Assembly: GCF_024345795.1 (NCBI RefSeq)
Contig: NZ_JAGQBU010000011.1
Span: 29,470 to 93,469, forward strand
DNA length: 64,000 bases
DNA from: Synechococcus sp. J7-Johnson
GTDB taxonomy: Bacteria > Cyanobacteriota > Cyanobacteriia > PCC-6307 > Cyanobiaceae
Direction of reading: 5' to 3'
Part shown: positions 32,480 through 42,169 of the stretch, in pieces
Position numbering within the stretch: position 1 is the first letter of the stretch
Layout: the number at the start of each line of letters is the position of its first letter
Made by a program: the position numbers and the translations under genes
The notes under the pieces: generated by a model
Database searches by the model: none
Told to the model about the DNA's origin: nothing
What the model saw: only the letters and a program-made list of their open reading frames with translations

Positions 32480-34182
32480 ACAATCAACGGCGGGCCTGAA
32501 GAAGATTCCAGCCAATCCAGCAACCCCAGTTTGGCCAGCCAGACAATGGTCAGGATGATGAATTCTCCTCTGGCAGGCGGGAAAGCCTGTAGGAGTTTCG
32601 CTGCCGTTAACCCCGGCCCGGCAGCCACCAGCTCCAGCACCCGCTGGGCTTCGTTTGCTGTGCCATGAAGACGGCCGAAGACCCGATCCAGATCGACTTG
32701 CCTGACTCGATCAAAACCGGCGTTGGATTGCCCCGAGCGAAGCGTTAGACGAGTACTCGGATTGAGAATCTGAGTCGAAAATCCTGTGAAGTCAGCGAAT
32801 GGCTCTCCTCTAAGCGGGCTGACCAGAGTTCTTGGGCGAGCCGGCGAATCCGAGAATACCGATTGACGACGAACAGCCAGGTCCTCAAATAGCTCGTTGT
32901 ACTGATTGACAACCACAGGCCAGGAAAAGCAATCCCGTGCTCGCCTTGCGGCTGAGGCACCCATCGCCGATCGCTTCTCAGGAGACGTGATCAGCGCCCT
33001 CAATGCTTCCGCAGCCCGGCCCACATGAACAGCTGTGTGCTGGGCCACAGATCCGACATATGTCTGGTAATTCTCAAGGCCAAGGGCATGCAGATCAGCC
33101 ATTGCCCGCCCGAGTCGTGAACCGGGGGCTCCAAGGGTCGGTATCAGGAATCCATCGAGGCCCTGTCGGACGGTGGAGCGGTAGCCATCCCAGTCACTGA
33201 CAACGACAGGCAGGCCTGCGGCCATGGCCTCCACAGGGGTCAAGCCGAACGTTTCCTGGATGTTATCAACCAATGAGAGAAAGATGTCCGCTGCCGCCCA
33301 ACAGTCAGACAGCAAATCTTTGTTGTTCCCGTCCCAGAATATAACATTCACATCTGGAGCATAGATCTTTGCCGCCTGGAGATAACGCTTATGATCAGTA
33401 TCTCCACCTGGAAACCAACCACAAAGCCCAAAGTGCACTCTTTGACCAGACATCCTGGCCGCTTCCTGCACAGCTTGAAACATCGCCTGTGGGAATGCCT
33501 TTTCGTAAAATGACAACCGTCCCACCCAGATCACAAGTGTCTCACCATCTTCAATGGAATGGCGGCCCCTCAAGCGAAGTCGACTCTCAGCACAAGAAGC
33601 TGAGCGGGCGATCGCCTCAACGTCAACGGCTAAGGGGATGATCGGCAATTGGGGGCGTGTGAAGCGGCGTGCGCCCAGACGCTCAACAAGGTGGTCATTG
33701 CAGCGGTCAAACATCTGCACCATTGACTGCTGCACGCACGGTGAGGTACAGACCAAGGCATCCCACTCCGCGACTGGCGCAATCGCCGCAGCCCCGATCG
33801 ACTCGCGAATTGCGGGCGGCGCAATCGTATGAATCAGCCCAACCAGACTGTAGGAATCTTCTGAAGCGGCACTTCTTCGCAACCAGGCCAGCTCGGAAAG
33901 ATAGGGCTGCCCCCTCAGCAGAACGCCACACCGGGCCGGAATGTCCGTGGACAACAAGGAGCCTCCACTGATCGCACAATCAGACTCAGCGCCTGGGTCA
34001 AGGCCTTGCATCAGCTGCTCGTCAGCCAAACCAAGCTGGTTCAGCACATGCATTCGCTGATATCCGCCATATCTGACAAGCGCACGGTATAGCTGAGCAT
34101 TGGCAATATCTTTGCCAAAAGGATTATCGGGGTGGGACAGATGTCCTGGTGGGTGAAAGACCGAGAGCTCGCTCAACGACAC
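32461..34182 (-). CDS. Family 4-like glycosyltransferase with C-terminal extension
   Basis: 573 residues. The Rossmann-type GT-B core is seen in LVIWVGRLSFYEKAFPQ and in the donor-binding segment ETFGLTPVEAMAAGLPVVVSD, the EX7E pattern of GT4 enzymes. After about residue 430 an extra region of roughly 140 residues follows that looks helical (VLELVAAGPGLTAAKLLQAF), possibly a small winged-helix-like module. Base composition is less GC-rich and codon use less biased than its neighbours, hinting at transfer. The acceptor is unknown; surface polysaccharide synthesis is likely. Confidence 0.85.
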   Translation of the reverse strand: MSLSELSVFHPPGHLSHPDNPFGKDIANAQLYRALVRYGGYQRMHVLNQLGLADEQLMQGLDPGAESDCAISGGSLLSTDIPARCGVLLRGQPYLSELAWLRRSAASEDSYSLVGLIHTIAPPAIRESIGAAAIAPVAEWDALVCTSPCVQQSMVQMFDRCNDHLVERLGARRFTRPQLPIIPLAVDVEAIARSASCAESRLRLRGRHSIEDGETLVIWVGRLSFYEKAFPQAMFQAVQEAARMSGQRVHFGLCGWFPGGDTDHKRYLQAAKIYAPDVNVIFWDGNNKDLLSDCWAAADIFLSLVDNIQETFGLTPVEAMAAGLPVVVSDWDGYRSTVRQGLDGFLIPTLGAPGSRLGRAMADLHALGLENYQTYVGSVAQHTAVHVGRAAEALRALITSPEKRSAMGASAARRARDCFSWPVVVNQYNELFEDLAVRRQSVFSDSPARPRTLVSPLRGEPFADFTGFSTQILNPSTRLTLRSGQSNAGFDRVRQVDLDRVFGRLHGTANEAQRVLELVAAGPGLTAAKLLQAFPPARGEFIILTIVWLAKLGLLDWLESSSGPPLIVQKPGA

Positions 34183-34244
34183 GCTTCAAAGTCCTACCTT
34201 GCCGCCACCATCTTGAACCATGAATCAGCCTTCTCACAGCGTGA

Positions 34245-35231
34245 TCAGACGTTCTCCAGAAACGCCAGCACCTGAGCCTGGGTGGCCTGGGGATCGATCG
34301 CCCCGGCACCCTGGCAGACCAGGGCGCCGCAGGCGCTGGCAAAGCGCATGGCTTCCAGCACCCGCTCCGTGCTGCCGCAGACCAGCAGCTCCGGCTCCTG
34401 GCAGAGACGGTGCAGCAGCCCTGCCAGGAAGGCGTCGCCCGCCCCGGTGGTGTCCACCACCGGCACCCTGAAGGCCTCCAGGCGACCGGTCTGGCCACCC
34501 AGCCACCAGCTCAGGGCGCCTGGACCGTCGGTGATCAGCACGGCCGGCCCCAGGGGCAGGGAGTCGCTGATCCGCTGGGGGTCGCGGCTGCTGGCGATCC
34601 AGTCGGCCTCCTCGGCGGACACCTTGATTAAGGCAGCAGAGGCCAGCAGGGGCCGGATACGGGCCAGGGCCTGCTCAGGCGCGTCGGGCCAGAAGGTGGG
34701 GCGCCAGTTCACATCAAGGGCCAGGGGGATCCCGGCCGCAGCGGCGCGCTTCTGAGCCAGGTGCAGGGAAGCGGCTGAGGCTTCAGAGGCCAGCGGAATC
34801 GTGCCCACCAGCAACCAGCGGGCAGCGGCGATCAGCTCCTCCAGCGGTGCCGCCAGGGCCGAAGCCTCCACAGCCTGATCCGCGAACCCGTCGCCCCGCT
34901 CACCGGCAAAGCCACCGAAGCTGCGATCCCCCGCGCTGTCGCGCCGCACCAGCACCGTGCGACTGGGCCGCCTCGGATCCCACTGCAAGGCCCTGATGTC
35001 CACACCCCGGGAGCTGAAGAGCTCGCGGAAGGCAGCACCGATCCCATCTTCGCCGAGGCGCCCCAACAAAGCCGAGCCGGTGCCCAGCCTGGCCAGAGCG
35101 CAGGCCACATTGGCGGGAGCCCCGCCGAGGCAGTCCTCGACGGGTTGATCCATGGCCGGGTCACCGCCCGGGGGACCGAGGCGGTCCACAAGCGCTTCGC
35201 CGAAACACAGCACCTGGGGCAGGGTAGTCAT
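34245..35231 (-). CDS. PfkB family carbohydrate kinase (fructokinase-like)
   Basis: 328 residues from ATG 35231, which shares its A with the mutY stop (TGATG), so translation is coupled. Ribokinase-fold signatures are GGAPANVACALARLG near residue 36 and the catalytic DTTGAGDAFLAGLL, with the GAGD aspartate as base. WRPTFWP in LALDVNWRPTFW matches fructokinases. The same frame is open upstream to 36017, but that part is antiparallel noise inside mutY. It likely phosphorylates fructose or a similar sugar. Confidence 0.9.
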   Translation of the reverse strand: MTTLPQVLCFGEALVDRLGPPGGDPAMDQPVEDCLGGAPANVACALARLGTGSALLGRLGEDGIGAAFRELFSSRGVDIRALQWDPRRPSRTVLVRRDSAGDRSFGGFAGERGDGFADQAVEASALAAPLEELIAAARWLLVGTIPLASEASAASLHLAQKRAAAAGIPLALDVNWRPTFWPDAPEQALARIRPLLASAALIKVSAEEADWIASSRDPQRISDSLPLGPAVLITDGPGALSWWLGGQTGRLEAFRVPVVDTTGAGDAFLAGLLHRLCQEPELLVCGSTERVLEAMRFASACGALVCQGAGAIDPQATQAQVLAFLENV

Positions 35232-36403
35232 CAGGCCGATGGCAGCTCCTGCCCACCATGGCCGGGATTGTCCAGGCCTCCAAGCCAGGCGTGCAGAGCG
35301 GCAATGATGCGGGTGTTGGCAGCCGGGAAGGGATGCTCGCTGAGGGCATTGGGCTCCACCCAGCGCACCTGCTGACTGGCCAGCGGCTGCGGCACACCTG
35401 CCAACCACCGGCAGAGATGCACGCGAAAGCGGAGGCGCTTGTGGCTGTAGCTGTGCTCCAGGACGATCAGCTCCTCGCCCACCTCCACCTCGATCGCCAG
35501 TTCCTCGCGCAGCTCGCGGCGGATCGTGGCCTCGATCGGCTCCTCGGGTTCCTGCTTGCCGCCCGGAAACTCCCACAGGCCACCGAGGAGCCCCTCTGGA
35601 AGCCGCTGATCGATCAGCACCCGGCCGCCGCCATCGAGGACCACCCCCACACCGATCACCTGAATCGGCAGGGGCTGACTGGCGTCCTTCACGGGATAGG
35701 CGGCAGGGTTGCCGGCAGCGTAGGCAGCGCAGTGGGGCCGCCAGGGGCACTCGCCACAACGAGGGTTGCGGGGGGTGCAGACCGTGGCCCCCAGATCCAT
35801 CAGCGCCTGGTTGAACGCTCGGGGCCGCCGCGGATCGAGCAGGGACTCGCTCAGCCGCCAGAAGGCTGCGCGCTCCCGTTTGGGGGGTTGGCGGCAGCCG
35901 GTCAGCCGGGCCAGCACCCGCTGCACGTTGCCGTCGAGGATCGGATAGGGCAGGTCGAAGGCGGAGCTGAGGATGCTGCCGGCCGTGCTGCGGCCGATGC
36001 CGGGCAGAGCCAGCCATCCCTCAAGTGTGCTGGGAAAGGGATCAGTGCCAGCTCCAGCTGGCCCCAGCAGTTGGTGGGCGCCCTGGTGCAGCCGCCGGGC
36101 CCGGCGGTAGAAGCCAAGACCCTGCCAGTTCAGCAGCACCTGCTGCTCGTCGGCAGTCGCCAGCACCTCCACCGAAGGAAACACCTCCATCCAGCGGTGC
36201 CAGTACGGACGGACGACCCGCAGCTGGGTCTGCTGCAGCATCACCTCGGCGATCCAGACACGGTAGGCACACAAGGGTTCTCCGCCCTCCGGACGGCTGC
36301 CGTCCAGGCGCAGCGTCCAGGGAATCCCCTGGCGGCCATGCAGCCTCCCCCAGGCGAGCAGAACCCGGCGCAGGGTCCGCGGATTGGAAGGTACGTCCCT
36401 CAA
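35231..36403 (-). CDS. mutY: A/G-specific adenine glycosylase MutY
   Basis: MutY removes adenine paired with 8-oxoguanine. It has the helix-hairpin-helix LPGIGRSTAGSILSSAF with the catalytic Asp region DGNVQRVLAR, EVMLQQTQ near the N terminus, and the iron-sulfur cysteines C-X6-C-X2-C-X5-C in CTPRNPRCGECPWRPHC. The C-terminal NUDIX-like domain with GGKQEPEEPIEATIRRELRE recognises 8-oxoguanine. The start is taken as TTG 36403 (390 residues), just after the upstream stop; the longer frame lies inside that gene. Confidence 0.93.
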   Translation of the reverse strand: MRDVPSNPRTLRRVLLAWGRLHGRQGIPWTLRLDGSRPEGGEPLCAYRVWIAEVMLQQTQLRVVRPYWHRWMEVFPSVEVLATADEQQVLLNWQGLGFYRRARRLHQGAHQLLGPAGAGTDPFPSTLEGWLALPGIGRSTAGSILSSAFDLPYPILDGNVQRVLARLTGCRQPPKRERAAFWRLSESLLDPRRPRAFNQALMDLGATVCTPRNPRCGECPWRPHCAAYAAGNPAAYPVKDASQPLPIQVIGVGVVLDGGGRVLIDQRLPEGLLGGLWEFPGGKQEPEEPIEATIRRELREELAIEVEVGEELIVLEHSYSHKRLRFRVHLCRWLAGVPQPLASQQVRWVEPNALSEHPFPAANTRIIAALHAWLGGLDNPGHGGQELPSA

Positions 36404-36407
36404 GGCT

Positions 36408-37982
36408 TCAGAGCATGCGCACCAGCACGGTTCCGTCCTGCACGTGCAGGATGTACTCGGCACTGCAGGCGGTGATCTCTGAAGGCACGCAGGGGCCATC
36501 AGGAAACTCCCCCGACTCCAGCTTGCTGCGCTCGAACGCCAGGCCATGGAACTGGAGCTGCTTGCGTCCCCAGATCCAGTCGTCGTTGATCAGCCGGGGC
36601 ACCAGGCGGTCCAGCAGAGGGAATTTGGTCTGGCTGTTGCGCAGCGTCGGGGATTGCGGCATGCCGCCTTCGAAGCGGACCGCCGTGAGCCTGGCCTCCG
36701 GCAGCTGCACCTGCAGCCGGGAGATCCCGTCGATGAGCCGCGAGACTCTCCCCTGCTCATAGATCGCCTGGGCCGCGGTGGCATGGCCGTAGGCATAGGC
36801 AACCACCACCAGCAACCAGGCCAGGGCAGCCACCGCAGCCCGGGGGATCAGCCTCCAGCCGAGCTGGGCGGTCCCGGCCACGATCTGCAGGGCCAGCGCC
36901 GAGAGCAGCGGGCCAATAAACAGCAGCAGGCGCGGCACCCGGGCCAGGGGATCCTCCAGGCCCAGCAGGGCGCCGGGTGACACCAGGGCGATCAGTGCAA
37001 CAGCCGCCAGGACCAGAGCCGTGCAGCCCGACCTCTCCAGGCGGCCACGGCGGCCCATCGGCGGACGCCCGACAGCGATCCAGACCACGACGGCATAGGC
37101 CAGCGGCAGCAGGAGCCAGGGGACGCTGATCGGCCAGCGACTCCAGTCATCGAAGAGGACCCGCCAGAACTCCAGGGCATGGCGCAGGAGCTGGGCGGGC
37201 AGGGCCGCGTCGAGGGGAAGCGCCCGGCCCTGTTCAGTTGCGTACGAAGTGCGCTCCTGGAACACCAGTCGCATCAGCATCAGGTAACTGGCCAGCGCGA
37301 GGCCATAGGTGACCCACACGCGCACCAGCCTTTGCCGGAGGGAGGGACGGGCCAGCACCGGCGCCGCCAGGCCCAGGGATTCCCCCACCACCAACATCAG
37401 AGCAAAGGGCAGGAAGCCACTGGTTCCCGGCGGGTAGAGGCAGAGGGAGGCCAGCAAGAGAGCCGCGCTCACAAGCAGCCCCTGCCTCGTGACCACCCGG
37501 TGGAGCACCACGGCAGCCACAACGGCCAGTCCCAGGGCTATGGCCATAAAGAAGGAATCGAACCCGTAGGACAGGTTTTCCAGGGCATAGGGCTGCCCCA
37601 GCAGCGGCAGGGTGGCCAGTGGGCTCCAGAGCGGTGAGCGCAGCCCATAGGCGCGCGCAGCCACCACAGCCGTGAGAGCCAGCACCCCTACAGCCAGAAG
37701 CTGGTGCAGCGGAGCCACGGCCACGGCCGGAGCCCCCAGATTCACCAAGGCGAAAAGACCATCGGCAAGGGGACGCCCCACTTCGGTCCAGCGGAATTCC
37801 CCATCCATCGAGCGGCCGTAGTCGTCGATGTAGCGGTGAACGAAGAGAAGGATCGGCAGCACCAGCAGCAATCCAGCCACCAGACAGGCCTTGAACTGGC
37901 GAATGAGCCCTGACCCAGGCTGCAAGAAAGGCACCTGCGGAGGGTCCTCGCCAAGACCATCTGAGCCAGGCTTGTGCAACAT
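36408..37982 (-). CDS. GtrII-like polytopic membrane glucosyltransferase
   Basis: 524 residues with about ten transmembrane helices between residues 30 and 410 and a C-terminal soluble tail. The N-terminal periplasmic loop HRYIDDYGRSMDGEFRW and EVGRPLADGLFALVNLG match the GtrII family of glucosyltransferases that add side-chain glucose to O-antigen using a lipid-linked donor. The Asp-Asp in YIDDYGR is the likely catalytic acid pair. It lies four bases before mutY. The family call rests on the pattern and is moderately sure. Confidence 0.75.
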   Translation of the reverse strand: MLHKPGSDGLGEDPPQVPFLQPGSGLIRQFKACLVAGLLLVLPILLFVHRYIDDYGRSMDGEFRWTEVGRPLADGLFALVNLGAPAVAVAPLHQLLAVGVLALTAVVAARAYGLRSPLWSPLATLPLLGQPYALENLSYGFDSFFMAIALGLAVVAAVVLHRVVTRQGLLVSAALLLASLCLYPPGTSGFLPFALMLVVGESLGLAAPVLARPSLRQRLVRVWVTYGLALASYLMLMRLVFQERTSYATEQGRALPLDAALPAQLLRHALEFWRVLFDDWSRWPISVPWLLLPLAYAVVVWIAVGRPPMGRRGRLERSGCTALVLAAVALIALVSPGALLGLEDPLARVPRLLLFIGPLLSALALQIVAGTAQLGWRLIPRAAVAALAWLLVVVAYAYGHATAAQAIYEQGRVSRLIDGISRLQVQLPEARLTAVRFEGGMPQSPTLRNSQTKFPLLDRLVPRLINDDWIWGRKQLQFHGLAFERSKLESGEFPDGPCVPSEITACSAEYILHVQDGTVLVRML

Positions 37983-38074
37983 CCACGATCGCGCGGAAGC
38001 AGCGATCGTATCAATTCAGCTCAGATTGATTGGATACGGCGACTGATCTTCAGCATTCAATTCCGTTCTGTCAG

Positions 38075-38098
38075 GAAAAATGCGACATTAAAGTCGCG
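38075..38098 (-). terminator. Rho-independent terminator of the sigma factor gene
   Basis: On the minus strand GCGAC, loop TTTAAT and GTCGC (plus 38082-38097) are followed by ATTTTT. It lies about 75 bases beyond the sigma-factor stop. Confidence 0.7.
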
Positions 38099-38173
38099 TG
38101 ATTCAGGAGGAGAAAACTCGTTGCTTGGCGGCAAGAAGGCAACTGGAAGCCAGCATTATCCCCTCCTTTCTTG

Positions 38174-39229
38174 TCACATCTGAATCATTGCCGCATCGCT
38201 GTACTCCTTGACCTGATCACTGAGGCGACGCAGGGCAGCCAGGCCGTCGCGCTCGAGGTTGCGGACGCGATCGCGGCTCATGCCCAGGATGCGGCCGATG
38301 CCCGTGAGGCTCATGGGCTCCTCCACATCGATGCCGAAGCGCATGGTCAGCACACTCCTTTGCAGCTCCGGCAGTTGCTCCAGCAGCGCCCGCATGTCGC
38401 CCCGCAGGCACTCGCTATCCACGCTCTCCTCCGGCAGCGTTCCATCTCCCTGCAGCAGATCCAGCAGCTCCGTGTCGTCCCCGTCGCCCACCTTCGTTTC
38501 CAGGCTCACCGGCTGACGCGCCCGGCAGAGCAGATCCTTCACCTCCTCCTCCGGCAGCTCCACCGCCACCGCCAGTTCACTCAGCGTGGGCGTGCGGCCC
38601 AGCTCCTGGCTCAGTTCCCGCTGGCCTTTCTTCAGCTTGTTCAGCGTTTCGGTGATGTGGATCGGCAGCCGGATCGTGCGGCTCTTCTCCGCGATCGCCC
38701 GCGTGATCCCCTGGCGGATCCACCAATACGCATAGGTGGAGAACTTGTAGCCGCGGGTGGGGTCGAACTTCTCCACACCCCGAACCAGACCGATCGTTCC
38801 CTCCTGGATCAGGTCCAGCAGCTCCATGTTCCGCTTGGTGTATTTCTTCGCCACGCTCACCACCAGCCGCAGGTTCGCAGCCACCATCCGCTCCTTTGCA
38901 CGGCGGCCGCTGGCCAGCTTGCGCTTCAGCAGGGCCGGGCTCAGACCCGTCGCATTCGCCCATTCCTCGGCGCTCGGCTTCTGACCGCCCGCTCGCATCT
39001 CCAGTTCCTGCTCCGCTTCCTCCAGACGCATCAGCTCCTGCACCTGACGGCCCAGGGTGATCTCCTGCTCATGGGTCAGCAGCGGCACGCGGCCGATGTC
39101 GCGCAGGTAGGAGCGCACCAGGTCGCCATCCACCGGCGGCAGGGTACGAACGGCGATGGGGGCCTGGCGTGTTTCGACCACGGGAGTCGCCTGGAGGGTC
39201 GCTGGACGGGTGGAGAGGGCGGTGACCAC
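38174..39229 (-). CDS. RNA polymerase sigma factor, SigA/RpoD family group 2
   Basis: 351 residues from GTG 39229. Region 1.2 starts at [16 protein letters not shown]; region 2 has [30 protein letters not shown] and [15 protein letters not shown]; region 4.2 ends with [21 protein letters not shown]. Region 1.1 and the non-conserved insertion of the primary sigma factor are missing, so it is a group 2 non-essential sigma factor of the kind cyanobacteria carry in several copies. The target regulon cannot be told from sequence. Confidence 0.93.
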   Translation of the reverse strand: MVTALSTRPATLQATPVVETRQAPIAVRTLPPVDGDLVRSYLRDIGRVPLLTHEQEITLGRQVQELMRLEEAEQELEMRAGGQKPSAEEWANATGLSPALLKRKLASGRRAKERMVAANLRLVVSVAKKYTKRNMELLDLIQEGTIGLVRGVEKFDPTRGYKFSTYAYWWIRQGITRAIAEKSRTIRLPIHITETLNKLKKGQRELSQELGRTPTLSELAVAVELPEEEVKDLLCRARQPVSLETKVGDGDDTELLDLLQGDGTLPEESVDSECLRGDMRALLEQLPELQRSVLTMRFGIDVEEPMSLTGIGRILGMSRDRVRNLERDGLAALRRLSDQVKEYSDAAMIQM

Positions 39230-39344
39230 GACGAGGAACTTCTGACGGTGTGTGAAGCCTAACCTAAAGAAGTGTGAAGGTCCTCTCAGGAAAGGCGTGA
39301 GTTCCACGGTGCCCAGCGCGCTCGCCCGCTGCAGCCCAGATCGC

Positions 39345-40772
39345 TCAGGCCGGCAGTCCCACGTGGTTCAGCAGCCAGGACGCCGTCTTCAGATAAATAA
39401 GTACCCCGGCCACGTCGGTAGCGGTGGTGATGAACGGCGCCGACATCAGGGCCGGGTCAAGGCCCAGCCGGTCAAACAGCAGCGGCAGCGAGGCGCCGGC
39501 GGTTGCCGCCAGGGTGGTGATGCAGACCAGGCTGATACCGGCGGCTGTGGCCACCAGCATCCCGCCCCCCACCTGCCAGGCCCACGGCACCACCACGATC
39601 ACCAGCAGCAGACCAAGCAGCAATCCTGAGAGCGCCTCCCGCCCCACCGTGCGCCACACCCCCAGGGCCTGGATGCGCTGGGTGCTCAGGCCGCGAATCA
39701 CCACCGTGGAACTCTGTGCACCCACGTTGCCGCCGGTGCCGATCAGCAGCGGGATGAAGGCTGCCAACCGCACCACTTCCTTGAGCACCCCTTCCTCGGA
39801 AGCGATCACCGCCGAGGTTCCGGTATTGGCAACGAGCAGCACCAGCAGCCACACCACCCGGCGGCGAGCCACTGTGAACAGGTTGCTCTGGAAGTAGTCG
39901 TCCTCATCACCGGCCTGCACGGCGCCGGCGGCGTAGAGGTCGCGGGTGGCCTCCTGCTGGATCACGTCGATCACGTCGTCGACGGTGACGATCCCCACCA
40001 GGCGCTGCTCCAGATCCACCACCGGCACGGCCAGAAAGTCGTAGCGCTGGATGATGCGGGCCACCTCCTCCTGATCGGCCGTGGTGGTCACGTTGACCAC
40101 CTCCCGTGTCATCACATCGCCGATGCGATCCTCCGGATCGGCCATGACCAGATCGCGCAGCGACAGGATGCCGGTGAGATGGCGGGAGGCGTCGGTGACG
40201 TAGAGGCTGTAGACGGTTTCGGTGTCGCGGGCGCGGCGACGGACGATGTCGAGGGCCTGGGCGGCGCTGTGGAACTCCTTGAGATCGATGAATTCGGTCG
40301 TCATCAGACGGCCGGCGGTTTCGGGCTGATAGCCCAGCAACTGGGCGGTGACGCGCCGCTCGGCCGGGCTCAGCTCCACCAGCAGCCGGCGCACCACTTT
40401 GGCGGGCAACTCATCGAACAGCCGCACCCGATCATCGGGCGACATCTGCTCCACCAGCTCCAGCACCTCACCGGAGCGAAGCCGCTCCAGCAGCAATTGC
40501 TGCACCGGCGGATCGAGGTACTCATAAACCTCGATCGCCTCGTCCTTGGCTAGCAGGCGGAACGCCAGGGCCTGCAAGGTCTGCGGCAGGGCGCCGATCG
40601 CCTCGGCGCAGTCGACTGGCTGGACCGGCTCCAGCAGCAGCTTGACGCCGGCGTAATTGCCAGCTGTGAGCAGCGCCTCCAACTGCCGCGCCACCACTTC
40701 GGCCACGGGCAGCCGGCCATTGCTGACCACCCCCGCTGAGGTGGCACCACTGCCGCTGGTTCCCTCGCTCAT
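39345..40772 (-). CDS. mgtE: Magnesium transporter MgtE
   Basis: 475 residues from ATG 40772 (MSEGTSGSG; an ATG at 40793 is possible). It has the cytosolic N domain (LLLERLRSGEVLELVEQMSPDDR), a tandem CBS pair (VYSLYVTDASRHLTGILSLRDL; LAVPVVDLEQRLVGIVTVDD) and a five-helix pore domain with the family pattern PLLIGTGGNVGAQSSTVVIRGL. It is a Mg-gated channel. Divergent from the glutathione peroxidase gene. Confidence 0.96.
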   Translation of the reverse strand: MSEGTSGSGATSAGVVSNGRLPVAEVVARQLEALLTAGNYAGVKLLLEPVQPVDCAEAIGALPQTLQALAFRLLAKDEAIEVYEYLDPPVQQLLLERLRSGEVLELVEQMSPDDRVRLFDELPAKVVRRLLVELSPAERRVTAQLLGYQPETAGRLMTTEFIDLKEFHSAAQALDIVRRRARDTETVYSLYVTDASRHLTGILSLRDLVMADPEDRIGDVMTREVVNVTTTADQEEVARIIQRYDFLAVPVVDLEQRLVGIVTVDDVIDVIQQEATRDLYAAGAVQAGDEDDYFQSNLFTVARRRVVWLLVLLVANTGTSAVIASEEGVLKEVVRLAAFIPLLIGTGGNVGAQSSTVVIRGLSTQRIQALGVWRTVGREALSGLLLGLLLVIVVVPWAWQVGGGMLVATAAGISLVCITTLAATAGASLPLLFDRLGLDPALMSAPFITTATDVAGVLIYLKTASWLLNHVGLPA

Positions 40773-40837
40773 CGGCCTGAAGGATCGCGGCAATCCGAGT
40801 GTATGGGCGAAGGCCCATCACAGCGACATCGCCCGCC

Positions 40838-40843
40838 TAGGGT
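40838..40843 (+). promoter_or_regulatory. Candidate -10 box before the glutathione peroxidase gene
   Basis: TAGGGT is 21 bases before the ATG. The same hexamer occurs at the expected place before infC, plmA and secA. No clear -35 is visible. Confidence 0.4.
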
Positions 40844-40864
40844 CCAGCCAACTGAGGATTTTCC

Positions 40865-41344
40865 ATGGCTGTCAATGTGTCGGATGTGATGGTGCGCAGC
40901 GCCAGCGGCGCTGAGAAAACACTGGGTGACTACAGCGGCTCCGTGCTGCTGATCGTGAACGTGGCCAGCCGTTGCGGCTTCACCCGCCAGTACGCCGGGC
41001 TGCAGAAGCTACAGGACAGCTACGGGCCCCGCGGCCTCAAGGTGCTGGGTTTTCCCTGCAACGACTTCGGGGCCCAGGAGCCGGGCACGCTGACCGAGAT
41101 CCAGCAGTTCTGCTCCGCCACCTACGGCGCCAGCTTCGAGCTGTTCGACAAGGTGCACGCCAAAGGCACCAAGACCGCTCCCTACGACCTGCTCACCACG
41201 GTGGAGCCAGCCGGCGATGTGGAGTGGAACTTCGAGAAATTCCTGGTCGGCAAGGACGGAACCGTAGTGGGCCGGTTCAAGAGCGCCGTCGAGCCCGATG
41301 GCGCTGAGCTCACGACCGCGATTGAGGCGGCGCTGGGGGCCTGA
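40865..41344 (+). CDS. Glutathione peroxidase-type thiol peroxidase
   Basis: 159 residues. The peroxidatic cysteine is in NVASRCGFTRQY (Cys instead of Sec), the FPCNDFGAQEPG segment carries the resolving cysteine/glutamine region, and WNFEKFLVGKDG has the catalytic Trp-Asn. It reduces hydroperoxides, probably with thioredoxin or NADPH-linked partners as for other cyanobacterial GPx. One base separates its stop from the convergent fluC gene. Confidence 0.94.
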   Translation: MAVNVSDVMVRSASGAEKTLGDYSGSVLLIVNVASRCGFTRQYAGLQKLQDSYGPRGLKVLGFPCNDFGAQEPGTLTEIQQFCSATYGASFELFDKVHAKGTKTAPYDLLTTVEPAGDVEWNFEKFLVGKDGTVVGRFKSAVEPDGAELTTAIEAALGA

Positions 41345-41345
41345 G

Positions 41346-41804
41346 CTAGGCACCCCGCCTGCAGACGTGCCAGCGGCGCAGGCGCGGGAAGAGCCAATGG
41401 CTCAGCCCGTAGCCCGATGCCGCGGCAGCCAGCCCCAGCACCAGGCTGAGGGCGGCCTGACCCAGAGCAGCCGACCCATCACCCCGCCGCTGCAGCTCCA
41501 CCAGATCCAGCATCCAGGAGCTGAACGTGGTGAGCGAGCCGCAGAAGCCGATCCCCAGCAGGAGCAGCAGCGGCGTGCGCCAGGGAATCGGGCCCGCCAG
41601 GACTCCCAGCAGCAACGACCCAGCCAGATTCACCAACAGGTGGGCGGCGGCCGTGCCGTCAACGCCACCGCCCAGCCCCGGACCCAGTCGCACTCCTGCC
41701 TGCCAGCGCAACAGGGCACCTGGGATGGCGCCGGCGCCCACCAGCGCCAGTTCCTGGAGTTCGAACCGCAGCCGTCGCCGCCGCAGCCGATCCGGGCCGC
41801 TCAT
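41346..41804 (-). CDS. crcB: Fluoride channel CrcB/FluC (second of a pair)
   Basis: 152 residues with four helices and the FluC signatures GAIPGALLRW, a LVNLAGSLLLG polar-track asparagine and GFCGSLTTFSSW (Na-site/Phe-box region). Fluc channels are dual-topology dimers; two tandem genes, as here, often encode the two oppositely oriented halves of a heterodimer. It overlaps the first copy by ATGA (41801-41804). Confidence 0.92.
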   Translation of the reverse strand: MSGPDRLRRRRLRFELQELALVGAGAIPGALLRWQAGVRLGPGLGGGVDGTAAAHLLVNLAGSLLLGVLAGPIPWRTPLLLLLGIGFCGSLTTFSSWMLDLVELQRRGDGSAALGQAALSLVLGLAAAASGYGLSHWLFPRLRRWHVCRRGA

Positions 41805-42169
41805 CGCCCCCCCAGCCGCAGGCCCAGATCCAGCGCCACCGCCCCCGCCAGCACCGATCCCACCGCCAGCATGAGCGCCTCACGGCGATGGCCCCTCTGC
41901 AGGGTCTGCAGCACTTCCACCATCAGGGTGGAAAACGTGCTCAGGCTGCCCAGGAAGCCGGTGGCCAGCAGCAGCGGCAAGCCGTTGCCGACCAGGCCGC
42001 AGCGACGGTCCAGGGCCACCAGCAGCCCAAGGGCAAAGGATGCGGACACGTTCACCAAAAAAGTGGCCCAGTGCTTGCGGGGCAGCCGAGGTTCGAAATG
42101 GTTCACCAGCCTCAGCCGCAGCCAACTGCCGGGCACCGCCCCGCACGCCACCAGCAGGGCATCCCTCAC
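41801..42169 (-). CDS. crcB: Fluoride channel CrcB/FluC (first of a pair)
   Basis: 122 residues from GTG 42169, chosen because it forms a GTGA overlap with the preceding gene's stop; a start at 42232 would add 21 residues of no homology. Motifs are CGAVPGSWLRLRL, FLVNVSASFALGLL and TGFLGSLSTFSTLMVE. It pairs with the next gene as a probable heterodimeric fluoride exporter. Confidence 0.92.
   Translation of the reverse strand: MRDALLVACGAVPGSWLRLRLVNHFEPRLPRKHWATFLVNVSASFALGLLVALDRRCGLVGNGLPLLLATGFLGSLSTFSTLMVEVLQTLQRGHRREALMLAVGSVLAGAVALDLGLRLGGR

Noticed and set aside
35232..36017. Very long minus-strand frame joining the sugar kinase to 260 upstream residues
   Set aside because: The extra part lies in another frame of mutY and has no domain; the kinase begins cleanly at ATG 35231, overlapping the mutY stop.
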